A stretch of 25,094 nucleotides of DNA from Rhizophagus sp. LPA8_4_AMF (lineage: Eukaryota > Glomeromycota > Glomeromycetes > Glomerales > Glomeraceae): the NCBI GenBank assembly GCA_021464525.1, contig JADRCO010000877.1, positions 1 to 25,094 of the forward strand. Direction: 5' to 3'. This document shows, one piece after another, positions 1 to 11,893 of this stretch. A model generated the notes under the pieces. The model did not search any database, was not told the DNA's origin, and worked only from the letters and a program-made list of their open reading frames with translations. Made by a program: the position numbers and the translations under genes. The stretch's first letter is position 1. Each line of letters opens with the position of its first letter.

Positions 1-488
1 AAAAAAAATACTAATTTTTCTATGATAGGAGCCAGGTACATAGGCTAACCCTCCTCCAGGAAAGCCAGTTTCTCCTTAATGACTTCCATAATTCCTCCGT
101 ACAACCCTTGCTAAGCTAATTCTATTCTATTATACAATTGTAAATATACATCTAAAACATATACATAAATATATATCAAAAAAAAACAAATTTGAGAAAA
201 AAAAAATAATGAAAATAAGATAAAAAACAACAACAATAAAAAACAAAAACAATAATGAGAATTAACAAGTTATAGTATGAATCTATATACATTCAACTAC
301 CTATCCGGGCAACCACAGTACGCAGGCGAACCGACGTATCTGGGCTTACATGGACAAGCCGGACGAAAAGGAGACTCCATCCGTTATTTCCTCCTACGTA
401 CGGCATGTGGAACTATGGAAAGTCAATTATCATAGATTGTAAGATGTTAGAAACAACTTACCACAATGTAACAAAAGAAATTCAAGAA
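1..488. other. Non-coding edge with two less AT-rich islands
   Basis: No reading frame with recognisable protein similarity was found. Two islands at about 22-125 and 302-425 are clearly richer in G and C than the A-rich DNA between them, which contains many A-runs. The first island is followed by an A-rich stretch, as in the 3' end of a retroposed element, but I found no target-site duplication. Identity is unknown. Confidence 0.4.
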
Positions 489-870
489 CAACTCTTTCAA
501 CAATTTGTAATGTTCTTCAAATAAGATATATCCCAAAGGGCGTCTTCAAAATTAAAAGTTGTTGCGAACAGTCTACAGTTAACTTGATATTCATTTTGTT
601 GTTACTCATTTGCCAAAGGAGGAGTTGTTGCCAAAGGAGAAATCGCTTAGGGAGACTTGAAAAAAGCAAAGAAAACAACCCTTTCGCAGTTTTTAACGTT
701 CTTCAAATAAAATATATCCCAAAGGGCGTCTCCAAAATCAAAAGTTGTGGCACATAATCCACAGTCAACAGTTAACTTGATATTCTTTGCTGCTACTCGT
801 TCACCAAAGGAGGAGTTGTTGCCAAAGAAGAAATCGTTTAGGGAGACCTAAAAAAACGAAACAAAAAGCA
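489..870. repeat. Tandem duplication, two diverged copies, period 187
   Basis: Copy 1 runs from about 489 to 675 and copy 2 from about 676 to 870. Both copies contain the blocks GTTCTTCAAATAA, ATATATCCCAAAGGGCGTC, CAGTTAACTTGATATTC, CCAAAGGAGGAGTTGTTGCC and TTTAGGGAGAC or TTAGGGAGAC in the same order. Small substitutions and short indels separate them, so the duplication is not recent. Stops interrupt every frame I followed, so coding is unlikely. Confidence 0.85.
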
Positions 871-3417
871 ATTTAATAAATAAATAATAATTAGCCAGCG
901 TGATTATCGTTTTAAATCAATAGTCATTATTAATAAAGTGACACATATTACATCATGATTTTCTAATATTGACTTACTATTATTGAAAATTTATTGCTAT
1001 ATTATAATATTTGTAAAGTTGCAATTTGTTGTTCATGAGTAATTACTAATTAATTATATATAGATATGACTCATCATATCATTACTGCGCAAACTGCAAT
1101 TGATAATGATTATCTTTTATTTCATTTTTAAATTATTATACTAGTAAAACGGAAACTACTACTTTATACCAATGTTTCAAATACGAGAAATTAATATCCT
1201 TCATCGTTCCAAAGAAATTAAAAAATTATGTATGTGAATCATTGAAAGGCTAGCGTGAAAAAAAAATTGAAAATTGATATACGAAATACGTGTTAAAATT
1301 TACTCGCAAAACTTTATGAGAAACAATACTTGTATGATATTGTATTTCATGACGTAAAGCAGATACAGCGTCAACAATTATTATACATTATTCGTTAAGC
1401 CAATATTAATCACGTGATGTTTGATTCGATGATTATAACTTTTAAATCTAATTACGGCGAAAAGAAAATCTGGACAACCCATTCGTAAACTTACAGTATC
1501 ATGCATTTAAAATATTCTGCCGAATGAACATTTCGCCGAAATATTATTTATTCATTTGGTTATTTTATTGTTTTTATACTAAATAATACATAAAGAAATC
1601 TTTTCTAAAAAAAATTTTTGAATTTATCTCGTTGTTTATAATACATTAATCTACTTTTTTACTTACTTTTCGTGAATAAATGTTTTCAGGAAAATGAAGT
1701 TATTTATTTATTGTTTAACAATTAATATCAGTTACTTGAATGTTAAAGTGATAATATCCTGGAAAAATAAAGATAATTTATTTTTTATTTTCATTGCGTG
1801 ATGAATGTTTTTTATAAAAATGTTAATCGTTACGAAATGTCCATTCGGCGAAATGACTTGGGTTTCGGAGAAATGTACCATAACCATTTTAATGATATAT
1901 ACGATTAATGCCTTCCTGATAATAAGCAAAGATTGATGGACCAGAATCAGAGAACTTTGTATTGCTGTATACCAACGTAATTTAATCGTCTCAAAAAAAT
2001 TAAAGAGCTAGGAATGAATGAAGCACTCAATTATTAAAACCAATGAATGATTTCATGAATCGAAGCTACAACATAATAAATTTTAAAAATATATTTCTTT
2101 AGATCGCAGGATTTCCAATCAACCATATTGTGGATTTTAGAAATTATCATACATTTTATTGGTAATTCCTATCCGCAAATCAGATATCCGCAGAACTAAT
2201 CAGATAAATATCTTGTTAATATAAGTTGGCGAATAAAAAAAAAAAATAATAAAAAAAAAATTACTATGTACCACCTGAGATATTCATCTAAGAAAATTAG
2301 CTGTTTACGTTGATATTGTGTACCTATACATACCATAAAAGCACTACGAAGTAATTCATTATGCTCTTTTGCTATTTTGTGAAAATACATTATATTTGCA
2401 TAAAATGATTAAAGTATAAAATATAAACCCTTTTTCATACAATTTCTTCAAGATACAAGTCCACATTCTCTTTCGTAATATCTGCTTATAAAACTAGTTT
2501 TAAACATATAATAAAATTAATAGTATATATGAAAATAATTTTATTAACACTTATGTTCATATCATTTCACTGATATTTGTCTCCAAGGATTACTTTGTTT
2601 ACCTAATATGAAATCTGCTTTTTAGAATAATCATCATAATGAAGATATATTATGCACCATTTCAAGTCATTACTATATGCTGGAGGCATATTTAACTTGA
2701 TATAGCCTTTCTGGTAGAGTTATGGTAACTATATCTACTCGGAAATCTCGAAGTTCAATCAGAACAGAGTTTTGGAAAAGGGAAAATCAGGGAAATCAAG
2801 TGATTTCCCACGATACATCTAAACTCACCCTTTTTGAAATCAGCTATAAATAGGCCGAATATTAACAAAATAATTCAATGGAATTTAAATCTCGAAATAA
2901 TTGAAATTGAAAGAAAAGAATTAGTTAAAAGTAATGATTAGATTACAAAATCCTGAAGCTTTTTATTTGAAAAAATTCATCTATTTATTTATATTTTAAA
3001 GACTAAAGTATATATATAATTTGCTAAAAAAAAAAAATATATATACTGTATATATATATATTAAACAAACTATTGACGTTTAACTAACAAAATTTGTTGT
3101 TTGATATCTCAATTCTTCCGATTATCTATTATATCATCTTCTACTATAAAGTTGCGTTACGCCTGAATTTTAATATACACGGATACTATACACGGTAATT
3201 TTCGATTTAAATCTTAATATTTGTAAATACACAGGGTATAATAATACTATGAACTGTAACATAGTATATTACACGATATAAATTCTTGTCCCGGGACATG
3301 TTCAATTTGCTGTATTATTCTTATGAAATTTTAATAGTATACATTTTTACAGCAGTTATCAGTTTAATAGTAAATAACATAAAACGTTATGCAAAAAGGA
3401 TAATAGCTAATAAATAA
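871..3417. other. AT-rich intergenic DNA, no gene recognised
   Basis: About 2.5 kb with only short chance reading frames. It holds members of a dispersed repeat (near 1165-1250 and 1934-2083), an inverted TTCGGCGAAATG-type repeat (1519-1535 against 1833-1849) and a TA microsatellite near 3010-3061. The last part is the 3' flank of the kinase gene. No RNA gene was found. Confidence 0.5.
1934..2083. repeat. Dispersed repeat, copy B
   Basis: This stretch matches 12412-12580 in the same orientation. Shared blocks in order are GACCAGAAT, CTGTATACCAA, TTTAATCGTCTCAAAAAAA, ATTAAAGAGCTAGG, AATGAATGAA, TTTCATGAAT and ACAACATAATAAATTT. A more diverged third copy begins near 1165. No terminal inverted repeats or coding capacity were seen, so the element class is unknown. 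Confidence 0.75.
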
Positions 3418-6400
3418 TTATAAATTATTAAGGATATCTTGAAAATCAAGTAAATTTTCCATTCCTTTTCTTGAAAAGTACTCGTCTTTAAAGGTTTCTG
3501 GAATATTTGGGCAAATTTCGGAATAATCTGGTAACAAATAACCCATTAAGCTTATGTTAGGAATGTGAGTTATTTTGTTTTGATTACACCCAAATCGAAC
3601 ATAATCCATTTGCTATGTAAATCAAAAAAAAATTATTATATTTTGCTTTGAGACGAATTATTTCAAATAATAAGTAAATATAAATATACCATTTCAATAG
3701 AATTTACTTTAATTGAAAGTTGATTATAAAGATATATACGTATTGGAAGCTCATATTCAATCCAACCTAATTCCTCAAGTTTTAACACATCTTCATGGTT
3801 TAACATATACTTTTCTTGATTGGAATTCTATAATTATATTGATAACAAATTAAATTTAAATAAAATAAAGAAATTTAAATGATTAAACTTACATCTTTAA
3901 CTGTAAATTCTATAAAGGAATTTTCAGATAATATTTTTTTAACATTTATTTTCCAAATAAGAGAATCACGACGATCAATTTCAATTTTCAATATAGGCAA
4001 ATCCAAATGAAATGATTTATTTTTAGAACATATTACTTGTCCCGATAAACTTAGATTTTTGAATTAAAATTAACTTATATTTAAAGTTAATAACTAACAT
4101 AATATATATCAATAATATAAAAACCCATACCTGTGAGTATCACTTTCTCGAAATTGATAAAGTTCACTATTCAAATTTATAAGATTCGAAATGAAATAAA
4201 CTTTCCTTTCTAAAATAATTATTTTAATTTAAATAAGCTAATAATTAACTGAATAATTGAATAATTATTAAACCATTTTCTTACCTTTATAAATGTATTT
4301 ACTAAATTTATTAACTTTTCCAAGTTCGGTAAAATCATGTTCATTAATTTCACAAACGTCATATAAATATGACCAAAAATCCGAATATTTTTGTAATAAA
4401 TGAATATATGAAAAACATTTATAAGTGTATTCATTAAAGTAAATTAATCTGAATAAAATATCCAAATCTACTTTTGCTTCTTCATATTTTTCTAATTCAA
4501 TATATATTTTACATCTAATTAAAAGTAGCGATTTACTTTTACAAATATTAGGGATTTGGTTAATTTTTGATAATATATTATTTATATCTTCAGAACTATT
4601 TCTATATAGTAAGTTTTCTAGATGAAATAATTGAATTTTTGCTAAAATATTATCGGAATTCAATGATATTAATATTTCTGTATACTTATAATATGATAAT
4701 AAAGCATTATTAATATCATTCTTAGTATAGTATGTTAAACTTTTAAAATAATATGCTGAGCTATTTAGTGGATCTAATTGTACAATTTTATCAAGATCTG
4801 ATGAAACATTATCATATTCTTGAAGGATATAATACGCAATAGCTCTCTTATTCAAGTTATGGATATTTTCTAGATCTATAGTATAAGCTTTTGTAAAATA
4901 TGAAATGGCTTCACTATATTGTGTCATATTACATAAAATTTCTCCATAATAACATAAAACCAAGGAATCCTTCTCATTAATATCTAATAATTTATCTAAA
5001 GCATTTGAATAATCTCCTTGTTTTACATAACTGTATGCACAATTTTTAAGACATAAATAATTATTTGTATCATTTTTCAATGCATTATTATAACTATCTG
5101 TAGCTCTATAACAATCATAATTATTATTACAAAATAGGTAGCTGTTTCCAAGTATTATATGTAAATTATTTAATTTTACTTCATATGCTAATGATTTAAC
5201 TAAATTTTTTGCTGCTTCTTTATATTTGTTTTGTCTAAAAAATATTTCCCCACGGATAAAATAAGCAACTGATAGTTTGGAATTTAAATCAATAGCTTCT
5301 TTAACATATAAAAGTGCTTGTTCATATTTATTAAGACATCTATAAATATAAGCTAAAATGCATCTTATAGAATAATTTTTAGGAATAAAGTTTAAAAATT
5401 CTTTACATAAAGATTCAGCTTTTAAATAATGTTTTCCATTTATTAGAGGTACTAAAATATGTCCAGGTTCAAAAAATCTTGTATATAAATTTTTATAAAT
5501 AAAATTTTGTTGTAAATATCTGATTTCATAACTTACAATTTTTTTCTGACATTTAGGACATATTTGTTGTTTTAACTTTTCGAAATTATTTAATGATAAT
5601 ATGTGTTGACATTTTAAAATACAAAATTGATCTGTTGATTCATTATTAATTGAACAAGTAATTTCATCTGCTATAACGTCTAAAATATTGGAATTTGATG
5701 TTTGTTCTCTCTTTAAATTTCGGTATAATCTTTTTTCTTTTCCTTTTTCATCTTTTCCAATATCATCATCTAGAATTGTTAAATCTTCAAGATATTTTTC
5801 TTTAACAAAAGTTAATAAATTTTGAAATTTTTTTGATGAATCTGTTAAATTATTTTCATTTAATTTTTGTGCATATTGACTAAAATCAATTTCAATCATC
5901 GAAAATATTTCATTATCAATATTGTATAAATGTAATAGTAATTCAATAGATTTAAACTGAATAAAACTGCTCGGTGCTTTATTAAGTGATTCAATTGCTA
6001 AATAATAACAAAGACCATATGTAGTTATTCGAGTAGATCTTTGGATAAGATTTTGTGCGAGATCCAATATTCCAAACCACAAAGTTTGCGGTAATGCAAT
6101 TGGTTCATTTCCAGTAACATCAATTAAAAAATCTCTAGATACTTCATCAGACTCTAAAATAGATTTGTCCGCAACATTAGTCCATTCTCTTCCCAAAAAG
6201 CTCCAGATATATTCTATCAACACCAATTCTCCAAATTTTTTACTAATAATCTTTTCAGAACTTTCGGACCAAATGAAAAGATTATGTTGAATTATTAACA
6301 TAATTCTCCAATCTACATAATAAGATGCTATTGGATGTTTAAAACTTAAACTTTGACGTACTTGAGTAAGCAGCGATAAGATTAAACTATCGTTATTTGG

Positions 6401-8419
6401 ATTAGCAACTTTTGATGATGGTATAATATTTAAAATTGTTATTAATAAGTCCTTATTTTTTAATAGCTCTTGAAACCAAGTTTCATCATCACGTAGACTA
6501 TTAAGTGTATCTCTCAGGCAAATTAATAAAAAGTTAATATTGTAGTTATACTCTTCATCTTTTTCTTGGAGAATATTTAATTTAAGATTATCATCAACTA
6601 CCTGCTGTGTTGTTTTGTAATAAATCTCAGCAAATTTCACCAAAGAATTGTAAACTTCATCTCGAAGATCTTTACTAAGGGTTATTGGTGGTTGTGAGAA
6701 TTGTATTCGTTCTAAAACTGCTACCCACGTTCGTAAATGTAATTCTAATCTTCCTATGTAATCTTTTGAATAATAATCAAATAAGTCGGGATTAGCTAAA
6801 GATTTCAATGAATTTAATAATATTTGAGATGAAAAGTTATTCTGCAAATTTTCAATAAGTAATTTAAGTGTGTACAAATATTTTGGCTTAGTCAGATTTT
6901 TTATAAGTTCTTCTGCTTTGTCATCCGGCATAGTAAATCCTTCCTTTTCTAGTTCGAGAAGTAATTGATTTTTATAAACACATGTATCATCTACTGATAA
7001 TTCTGTTATCTGATTTGTCACATTTGCCAAACTATTTTCGGATTTCATTATCATTCCACTTTCAATATTTAAAGATGTGATTTCATTTATTAAATCATTA
7101 TTGATATCTATAGTTCCTTTGCTTGAGCTTGAGTTCGATTTGTCTTTTAATTCGTTCTTTTCATTAAAATCATAAATAATTCCATCATTTTGTTGTTCAG
7201 GTGAAATAATTGCTTCAAGAACTGTAACAACTTCTTGCATATTTGGACGTTTAATTGATTCATATTTCCAGCATTCTAATAATTAAATAAGAAAATTAAA
7301 CCTTAAGACTTTAAAATATAAATGTGAACTTTATTTATTACCTGTATATAACTTATTATATTCAATAGGAGTTCCGTCAATCATTTCTTCTCTCCCACCA
7401 TTTACTATATTAAATATTAATGATGCGTCGTAATCAAAACCTCTATTCTTAAATGGTTCATATCCACTTGAAATTTGCCATAATAAAACTCCGACACTAT
7501 ATACATCAGATTTTTTATTTAATTTATAATTTTGTGGTTGATTATTGAAACTTTCCGGATCTATGTAAGGTATTACACCAATTATTTTTGACGCATTACT
7601 TGATGCTTCGGCAATTTTTTTTGATAATCCAAAATCTGCCAATCTGATATTTTTCTTATGTATAAGTATGTTGTTTGGATGCTTTAGTATATATAAAAAA
7701 AAATTGTACTTAGTCATATTATGGTAACTTAATTGAAAAAAAAAATATAATATTATGTTTAATATTACCAGATCACGATGAATAATATCTTTTTCATGTA
7801 AAAATTCTACTGCACTTGCTAGTTGCAATGCTAAAACACATTTTTCATTCCAATTAAGTTCGTTAAAATGCTCACTTAAATAAGTATTTAATGTGCCATT
7901 ATTAGCATATTCTAAGACTAAAGAGTACTTATTCATTTGATAAATTGTATCTAAATAAAAAGGTTTTTATATAAGCAAATCATTACACTTATTATATATA
8001 ATACTTCAAATGCCTACTTTCAATCTTCGTGATTCCACATAATCTTATAATGTTTTCATGATCATCAACGCTTCGATGTAATTTTAACTATAACAGATAT
8101 AAAGAAATATATACAATACAAATAAATATATATTTAGTATTTTATTTAATCGGAACTGAATTATAAGTGGTTAAAATATAAATACCTCTTTTACAACTTC
8201 CTTAAGGGTTTGCTTATAATTTATATTAAAAGACTTTAAAGCGTAAAGACGGTTAGAATTTTTCCAATTGGCACGGATAACGTTTCCATATGAACCTTTT
8301 CCTATTTGTTGAATATTCGTAAAATCTGAATATTCATAATATTTAATATGCTCTTCAGTGATTGAATTCTCTAACCAATCAATATAATTTAAATCTTTTA
8401 TCTCGGAGTTTTCTGCCAT
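3418..8419 (-). CDS. TKL-like protein kinase fused to half-RING/U-box-like cluster, TPR repeats and a novel C-terminal domain
   Basis: Nine exons with GT-AG introns of 65-98 bases join in frame: 8419-8186, 8087-8018, 7950-7769, 7681-7342, 7275-4285, 4209-4131, 4049-3893, 3827-3690 and 3612-3418, giving 1461 residues. The kinase domain (about 33-290) has a glycine loop IGKGSYGNV (39-47), Lys62 in YALKSF, HRDLHPNNIL (159-168), DFG (178-180), DPE in place of APE (203-205) and [11 protein letters not shown] (220 on), so it looks catalytically competent. Residues 290-800 are mostly helical and unassigned. Residues about 815-854 form a cysteine cluster with CILKCQH and CPKC, like a degenerate RING or U-box. 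Residues about 885-1220 are TPR repeats. The last 240 residues match nothing I know. The start at MAENSEI was chosen because it lies close before the kinase fold; an upstream in-frame Met at 8455 would add 12 residues. Substrate and partners are unknown; a cytosolic signalling role is inference. Confidence 0.88.
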
Positions 8420-9939
8420 TTTCTTTCTTTTTAGGTGTAAGAAAAACCCATTCAAATCCCAATTTATTAGTTTTCTGTGTTATGACGATCAAGTGAAAGA
8501 CCATATATTTTCTTTTTTAGGCAGTTTCATGCTATCGTTTCCTTTTTTAGTATAAACCCGACAGAAAACAACGTTTCCCAGGCCGCCCCTTTACTCACCC
8601 ACATTCCACTTTATGCCGATCTCTTAGGACCCCGAGGCCCGAGCAATACTGTATATACAGACCTCGACGAAAATAATGCGGTAAATATAACACATAATCC
8701 TTATTATAATAAAGATAATAAAGTTATGGGATTCTTTTTTTATTTTCGGGAAGAGAAGTCAAAGTACATATATTTTATTATTTAATTAATATTCGATTTG
8801 GCAATGCATACAAATAATTTTATTAAAATATTTAGGCCTTCAATTTGATTTAGATGCTAATAACTTCAGTTCGCTATTAATAACTATGATATCTTCAAAA
8901 TTATTTCACTTCCTTCTAAATAAATTGAGAAATTGATTATAAATTTTTTTCTTTTTTTGTATTACCACTTTCTTAGTAAGTACAGTATACTGCTTCAAAG
9001 AAAATTCAAAATTCTTATTAGTATTTGAAACCTGGGCTCTAAAATGAATGAAAAAATACATTATTGAAAGGAAAATTAACATAACCTCAAGCATTATGGG
9101 AGTTGTTATTTTATATCTTTATCTAATAAAAAGGTCAACAATAGTCTAAAAAATGATGGCCAGAAATGACTCATTTACTTTTGGATTTTTTACCTGCCCC
9201 TCCCAGGTCACACTCCATTTTAGGAATGTTAAATATTATCACATAATTCCGGTCGGCATTAAGCCTTTTACTAATTTCCAAAAAGGATAACTGATACATT
9301 TTTAATATTGTCCAAAATAATAATTTACCTTCCTTCCATGCTAAGAAAGAAAAATATTAACTCTATGGCGACGGAATTAAGTAAAAAAACAAATCTAAAT
9401 GTAGCACGTTAACGTACATTTGTACTTTCAGCATTTTAAGCACCAGTGTAACGACTGTAACGTGTCGCAAATGTTAAATGTTCGTAATTTTGCGCAATAA
9501 ATGTGACTTTATTAATAATCAACAATCATTGGATATTATTTAAAAGTTGACATCATTGATAAGAACTGAAGTAGTTAGAAAGTGGGCGTTTTGGATGGAA
9601 TTTGTGGAAAAGATTGGGAAAGTTACTGTGAAAGCTTTTATCATGACGGAGGGTTCCAAAATTTAGTACTGTAAATTAATTAATAAATAGTTAGACAGCA
9701 AAAATAATGACAACTTCGCTAATAGTATGGGGGTAGTGAGAAGGAAATCGCTATTTCTACCATGTAAAATGCCTAGGAGCCGGCACGATTCCCAATATTA
9801 TTTTATTACTTCATTTTATTAGCTGACTACTTACTGTATATCAATGAAAAATAATAAATAAATTTTTGCTCAATTGAACTTTATTCTTTTGCAATTATAA
9901 TATTTTTTTTTATTTATTTAAACAATTGATTCTAATAAA
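8420..9939. other. Kinase promoter side and gene-poor DNA
   Basis: The first 280 bases are the presumed promoter and 5' leader of the minus-strand kinase gene. They include a comparatively GC-rich patch (about 8565-8690) containing the perfect palindrome CTGTATATACAG at 8649-8660. The rest is AT-rich with no supported gene. A 62-residue minus-strand frame near 8906-9094 looks like chance. Confidence 0.45.
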
Positions 9940-10080
9940 TCATAATAATAAATCAGAATTTTTCTTGCTTTTGCTTGGATTCTTGTTCTTCTCTTCTTTG
10001 GCGTTGTGTTTACTTTTCCGCTTCTGTTCTGGTCCTGAGGGGTAGGTTATGTTTTTGCTTGGGCAAGTTTTGTAAGGCAT
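9940..10080 (-). pseudogene. hAT-like transposase N-terminal remnant (46 residues)
   Basis: An ATG-to-TGA frame encodes 46 residues with an ITYPSG motif followed by QKRKSKHNAKEEKNK, a lysine-rich basic stretch. A YPSG..KRK leader is the usual start of the TTF/MYM-zinc-finger proteins with hAT dimerisation domains that are abundant in these fungi. Here the frame stops straight after the basic tail and no zinc-finger or hAT body follows. It is most likely a truncated transposon gene; a small basic protein cannot be excluded. The family assignment rests on a short motif and is tentative. Confidence 0.4.
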
Positions 10081-10801
10081 AGTCTTTTTCTCCTAAACCT
10101 AACGAACAAATACACTAAAATCACTACAGAAAACTAGTAAAAATAGACCCTGCAAAAACCATTGGATTAATATCGACCGTATTGGCTGTAGAAGTCTGTA
10201 GAGTTAGTGCAACTTTCTTTTCAGAAGTTTGGTTTAAATTTATAGTGAAATATCTTTCATCGTAGTCTGCAATTGATGCATTCCCTTAAATATTATGCGG
10301 TATAACACACGTGATTCTATATCAAATGTACGAGTAAGTGAAATACATCTGTAAATTAGTGAGTCACTAGAATCCGTGTGATATGAATATAAAAAGAGAA
10401 AAAAAAATGCACAAATGCATCAAGAAAAAATTTTTTTAATTCTTTTTCTCTCACGCTTCAAGAAAAAAATTTTTTAATGCCTCCTTGAATACCACATTCT
10501 TCTTAAACATATTCTCGTCTCCTTGAACGTCATATTTTCTTCTTCATCATTTACAGAGAATATCAGAAAAATATCTGTGATAGTAATGTCTCTTGCATTT
10601 TTGAAGTATATGAATTAGTATTGGCATTTTTTGCACGAACCAAATTTAGGTATGATTTTAATGACAAACAAATGATTTCTTTTATATTTATTAACCACAA
10701 TCTTTACAGATGGGACGACCGGCATCGAAAGGTTAAACAGAAAAAACAGGCAAGAAAAATATGGAATTTGACGACCCACTTATTATTATTGAGTGGAATG
10801 A
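10081..10801. other. Intergenic DNA with possible coding debris
   Basis: Mostly AT-rich. The stretch 10420-10520 carries two related AAGAAAAAA(T)nTTTTTAAT segments separated by CTTTTTCTCTCACGC. At 10710-10800 there are short pieces that look protein-coding (for example EFDDPLIIIEWNEDG on the plus strand after a TTTACAG acceptor-like site), but the frame breaks repeatedly. No gene can be supported. Confidence 0.3.
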
Positions 10802-11151
10802 AGATGGTTGAGGAATAGATCCAATTTAAACCCTATTGTTAATTCAAAATTGTCATTAGTTGCTCGTATGTATCTCTGTTGATTTTATTATTATTTTTTT
10901 TTATTAGTAAACTTTTTTTTCTTTTTTTTTGATTAGACATTCTATCACTTCCTGGTTGTAAACGAGTCCCGGCGACTGGTGTTGCCTCCAACTCAATTTT
11001 CTCCATCACATCTGCCAACGGCATTTCGGCCGATCAACTAGCAGTGGATGCCATTGCAGCATTGCTGATCTCGCCAGTCCAGAACATTGGTGGAAATTTT
11101 CAGAAGGGAGACCCGATATTGGGAGGACGTTTGTTGCATCCTATGGTATAA
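10802..11151 (+). pseudogene. Unidentified two-exon gene fragment, unusually GC-rich
   Basis: An open stretch at 10802-10865 and another at 10937-11151 join in frame across a 71-base candidate intron (GTATGT to a pyrimidine-rich TTAG end). Together they give about 92 residues ending at TAA. The second part contains SLPGCKRVPATGVASNS, ISADQLAVDAIAALL and GDPILGGRLLHPMV. It is close to half G+C, far above its surroundings. No start codon is present in this frame, and stops close the upstream side. I do not recognise the family. It could be a fragment of a decayed gene, a captured exon or an unannotated exon of a longer gene. Confidence 0.35.
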
Positions 11152-11219
11152 GTGGAATAGTGGTTTCCGAACATAAAATTGTATTCAACAATTAAAGTAG
11201 GATCCTCATTCCATTTCAT

Positions 11220-11397
11220 TTAACTACCTAATTCCATTTCTCTAATCCAGTCATCTTCCATAGCAACAGCTGCAGTTGGTCGTTGATTACCCGGGATATA
11301 GGATATTATCCTATACCCCTTTTTTCTTAAATATAATTTGCTCAAAATGTGGTGCAATTGAACAATATTTTTTATGCAAACATATCTTTAAGAAAAC
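11220..11397 (-). pseudogene. Unidentified C-terminal gene fragment
   Basis: A minus-strand frame without a start codon ends at TAA (11220-11222). Its last 30 residues include YIPGNQRPTAAVAMEDDW and IREMELGS, which look like a genuine protein tail rather than AT-rich chance translation. The upstream part is AT-rich and may be intronic, with a possible acceptor near 11328. Function is unknown. It lies tail-to-tail with the fragment ending at 11151, with only 68 bases between their stops, so two pieces of unrelated decayed genes or one composite element are both possible. Confidence 0.3.
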
Positions 11398-11890
11398 AGT
11401 TTTTCGCGTGTAAATATGCAAAGAATAATTTCACAAACATTTTAATTTCAAATATAACTTAAAATTTTAATATTTTTAAATATTTTAACATTACATTTTA
11501 AACAAATAAAAATGTTTTATAATTGTTTATTAAAATTTTAATAAATAAATTAAATAAATGCTATTAAATACAATAAATTTTTTAAATTTATGATTTATCC
11601 AACTATAAATGTTCCAATAAAATTTACTTTGCGCCTATTTTACAGAATAATTAGAATAATTTCACCTTAGATGATTTTTATCATATAAATAGAATTATTT
11701 AGCATATGTGAGAATACTCAAACACTAGTTTTTTCTGCAAAAAATTAACAATATTTCCCTGAATACTTACTAAGAATTCCAAGTATTCTTATATGAAACA
11801 AATTCCTTTTTATAAATAAAATGGTTCAATTTTTAAAAAATTTCAAAGTATAAAAATGTTAAAGTGATAACAATAAGGAAACGTAAATAA
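11398..11890. other. AT-rich spacer, nothing recognised
   Basis: Very AT-rich DNA with many TTTAAAT and AATAAAT words. No reading frame, RNA gene or structured repeat was supported. Confidence 0.5.
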
Positions 11891-11893
11891 TAA

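Noticed and set aside
2702..2770. tRNA-like stretch (TGGTAGAGTTATGG followed 40 bases later by GTTCAATC)
   Set aside because: The box-like words are spaced plausibly, but the T-arm and acceptor stems do not pair, so no cloverleaf forms.
7331..7936. A 201-residue kinase-like protein read straight through
   Set aside because: It reads through an 87-base intron (7768-7682) between HRDL and HPNNIL; the spliced model restores the catalytic loop, so this is part of the large kinase gene.
8906..9094. Minus-strand 62-residue frame
   Set aside because: It is low-complexity AT-rich translation with no domain, splice context or conserved motif.
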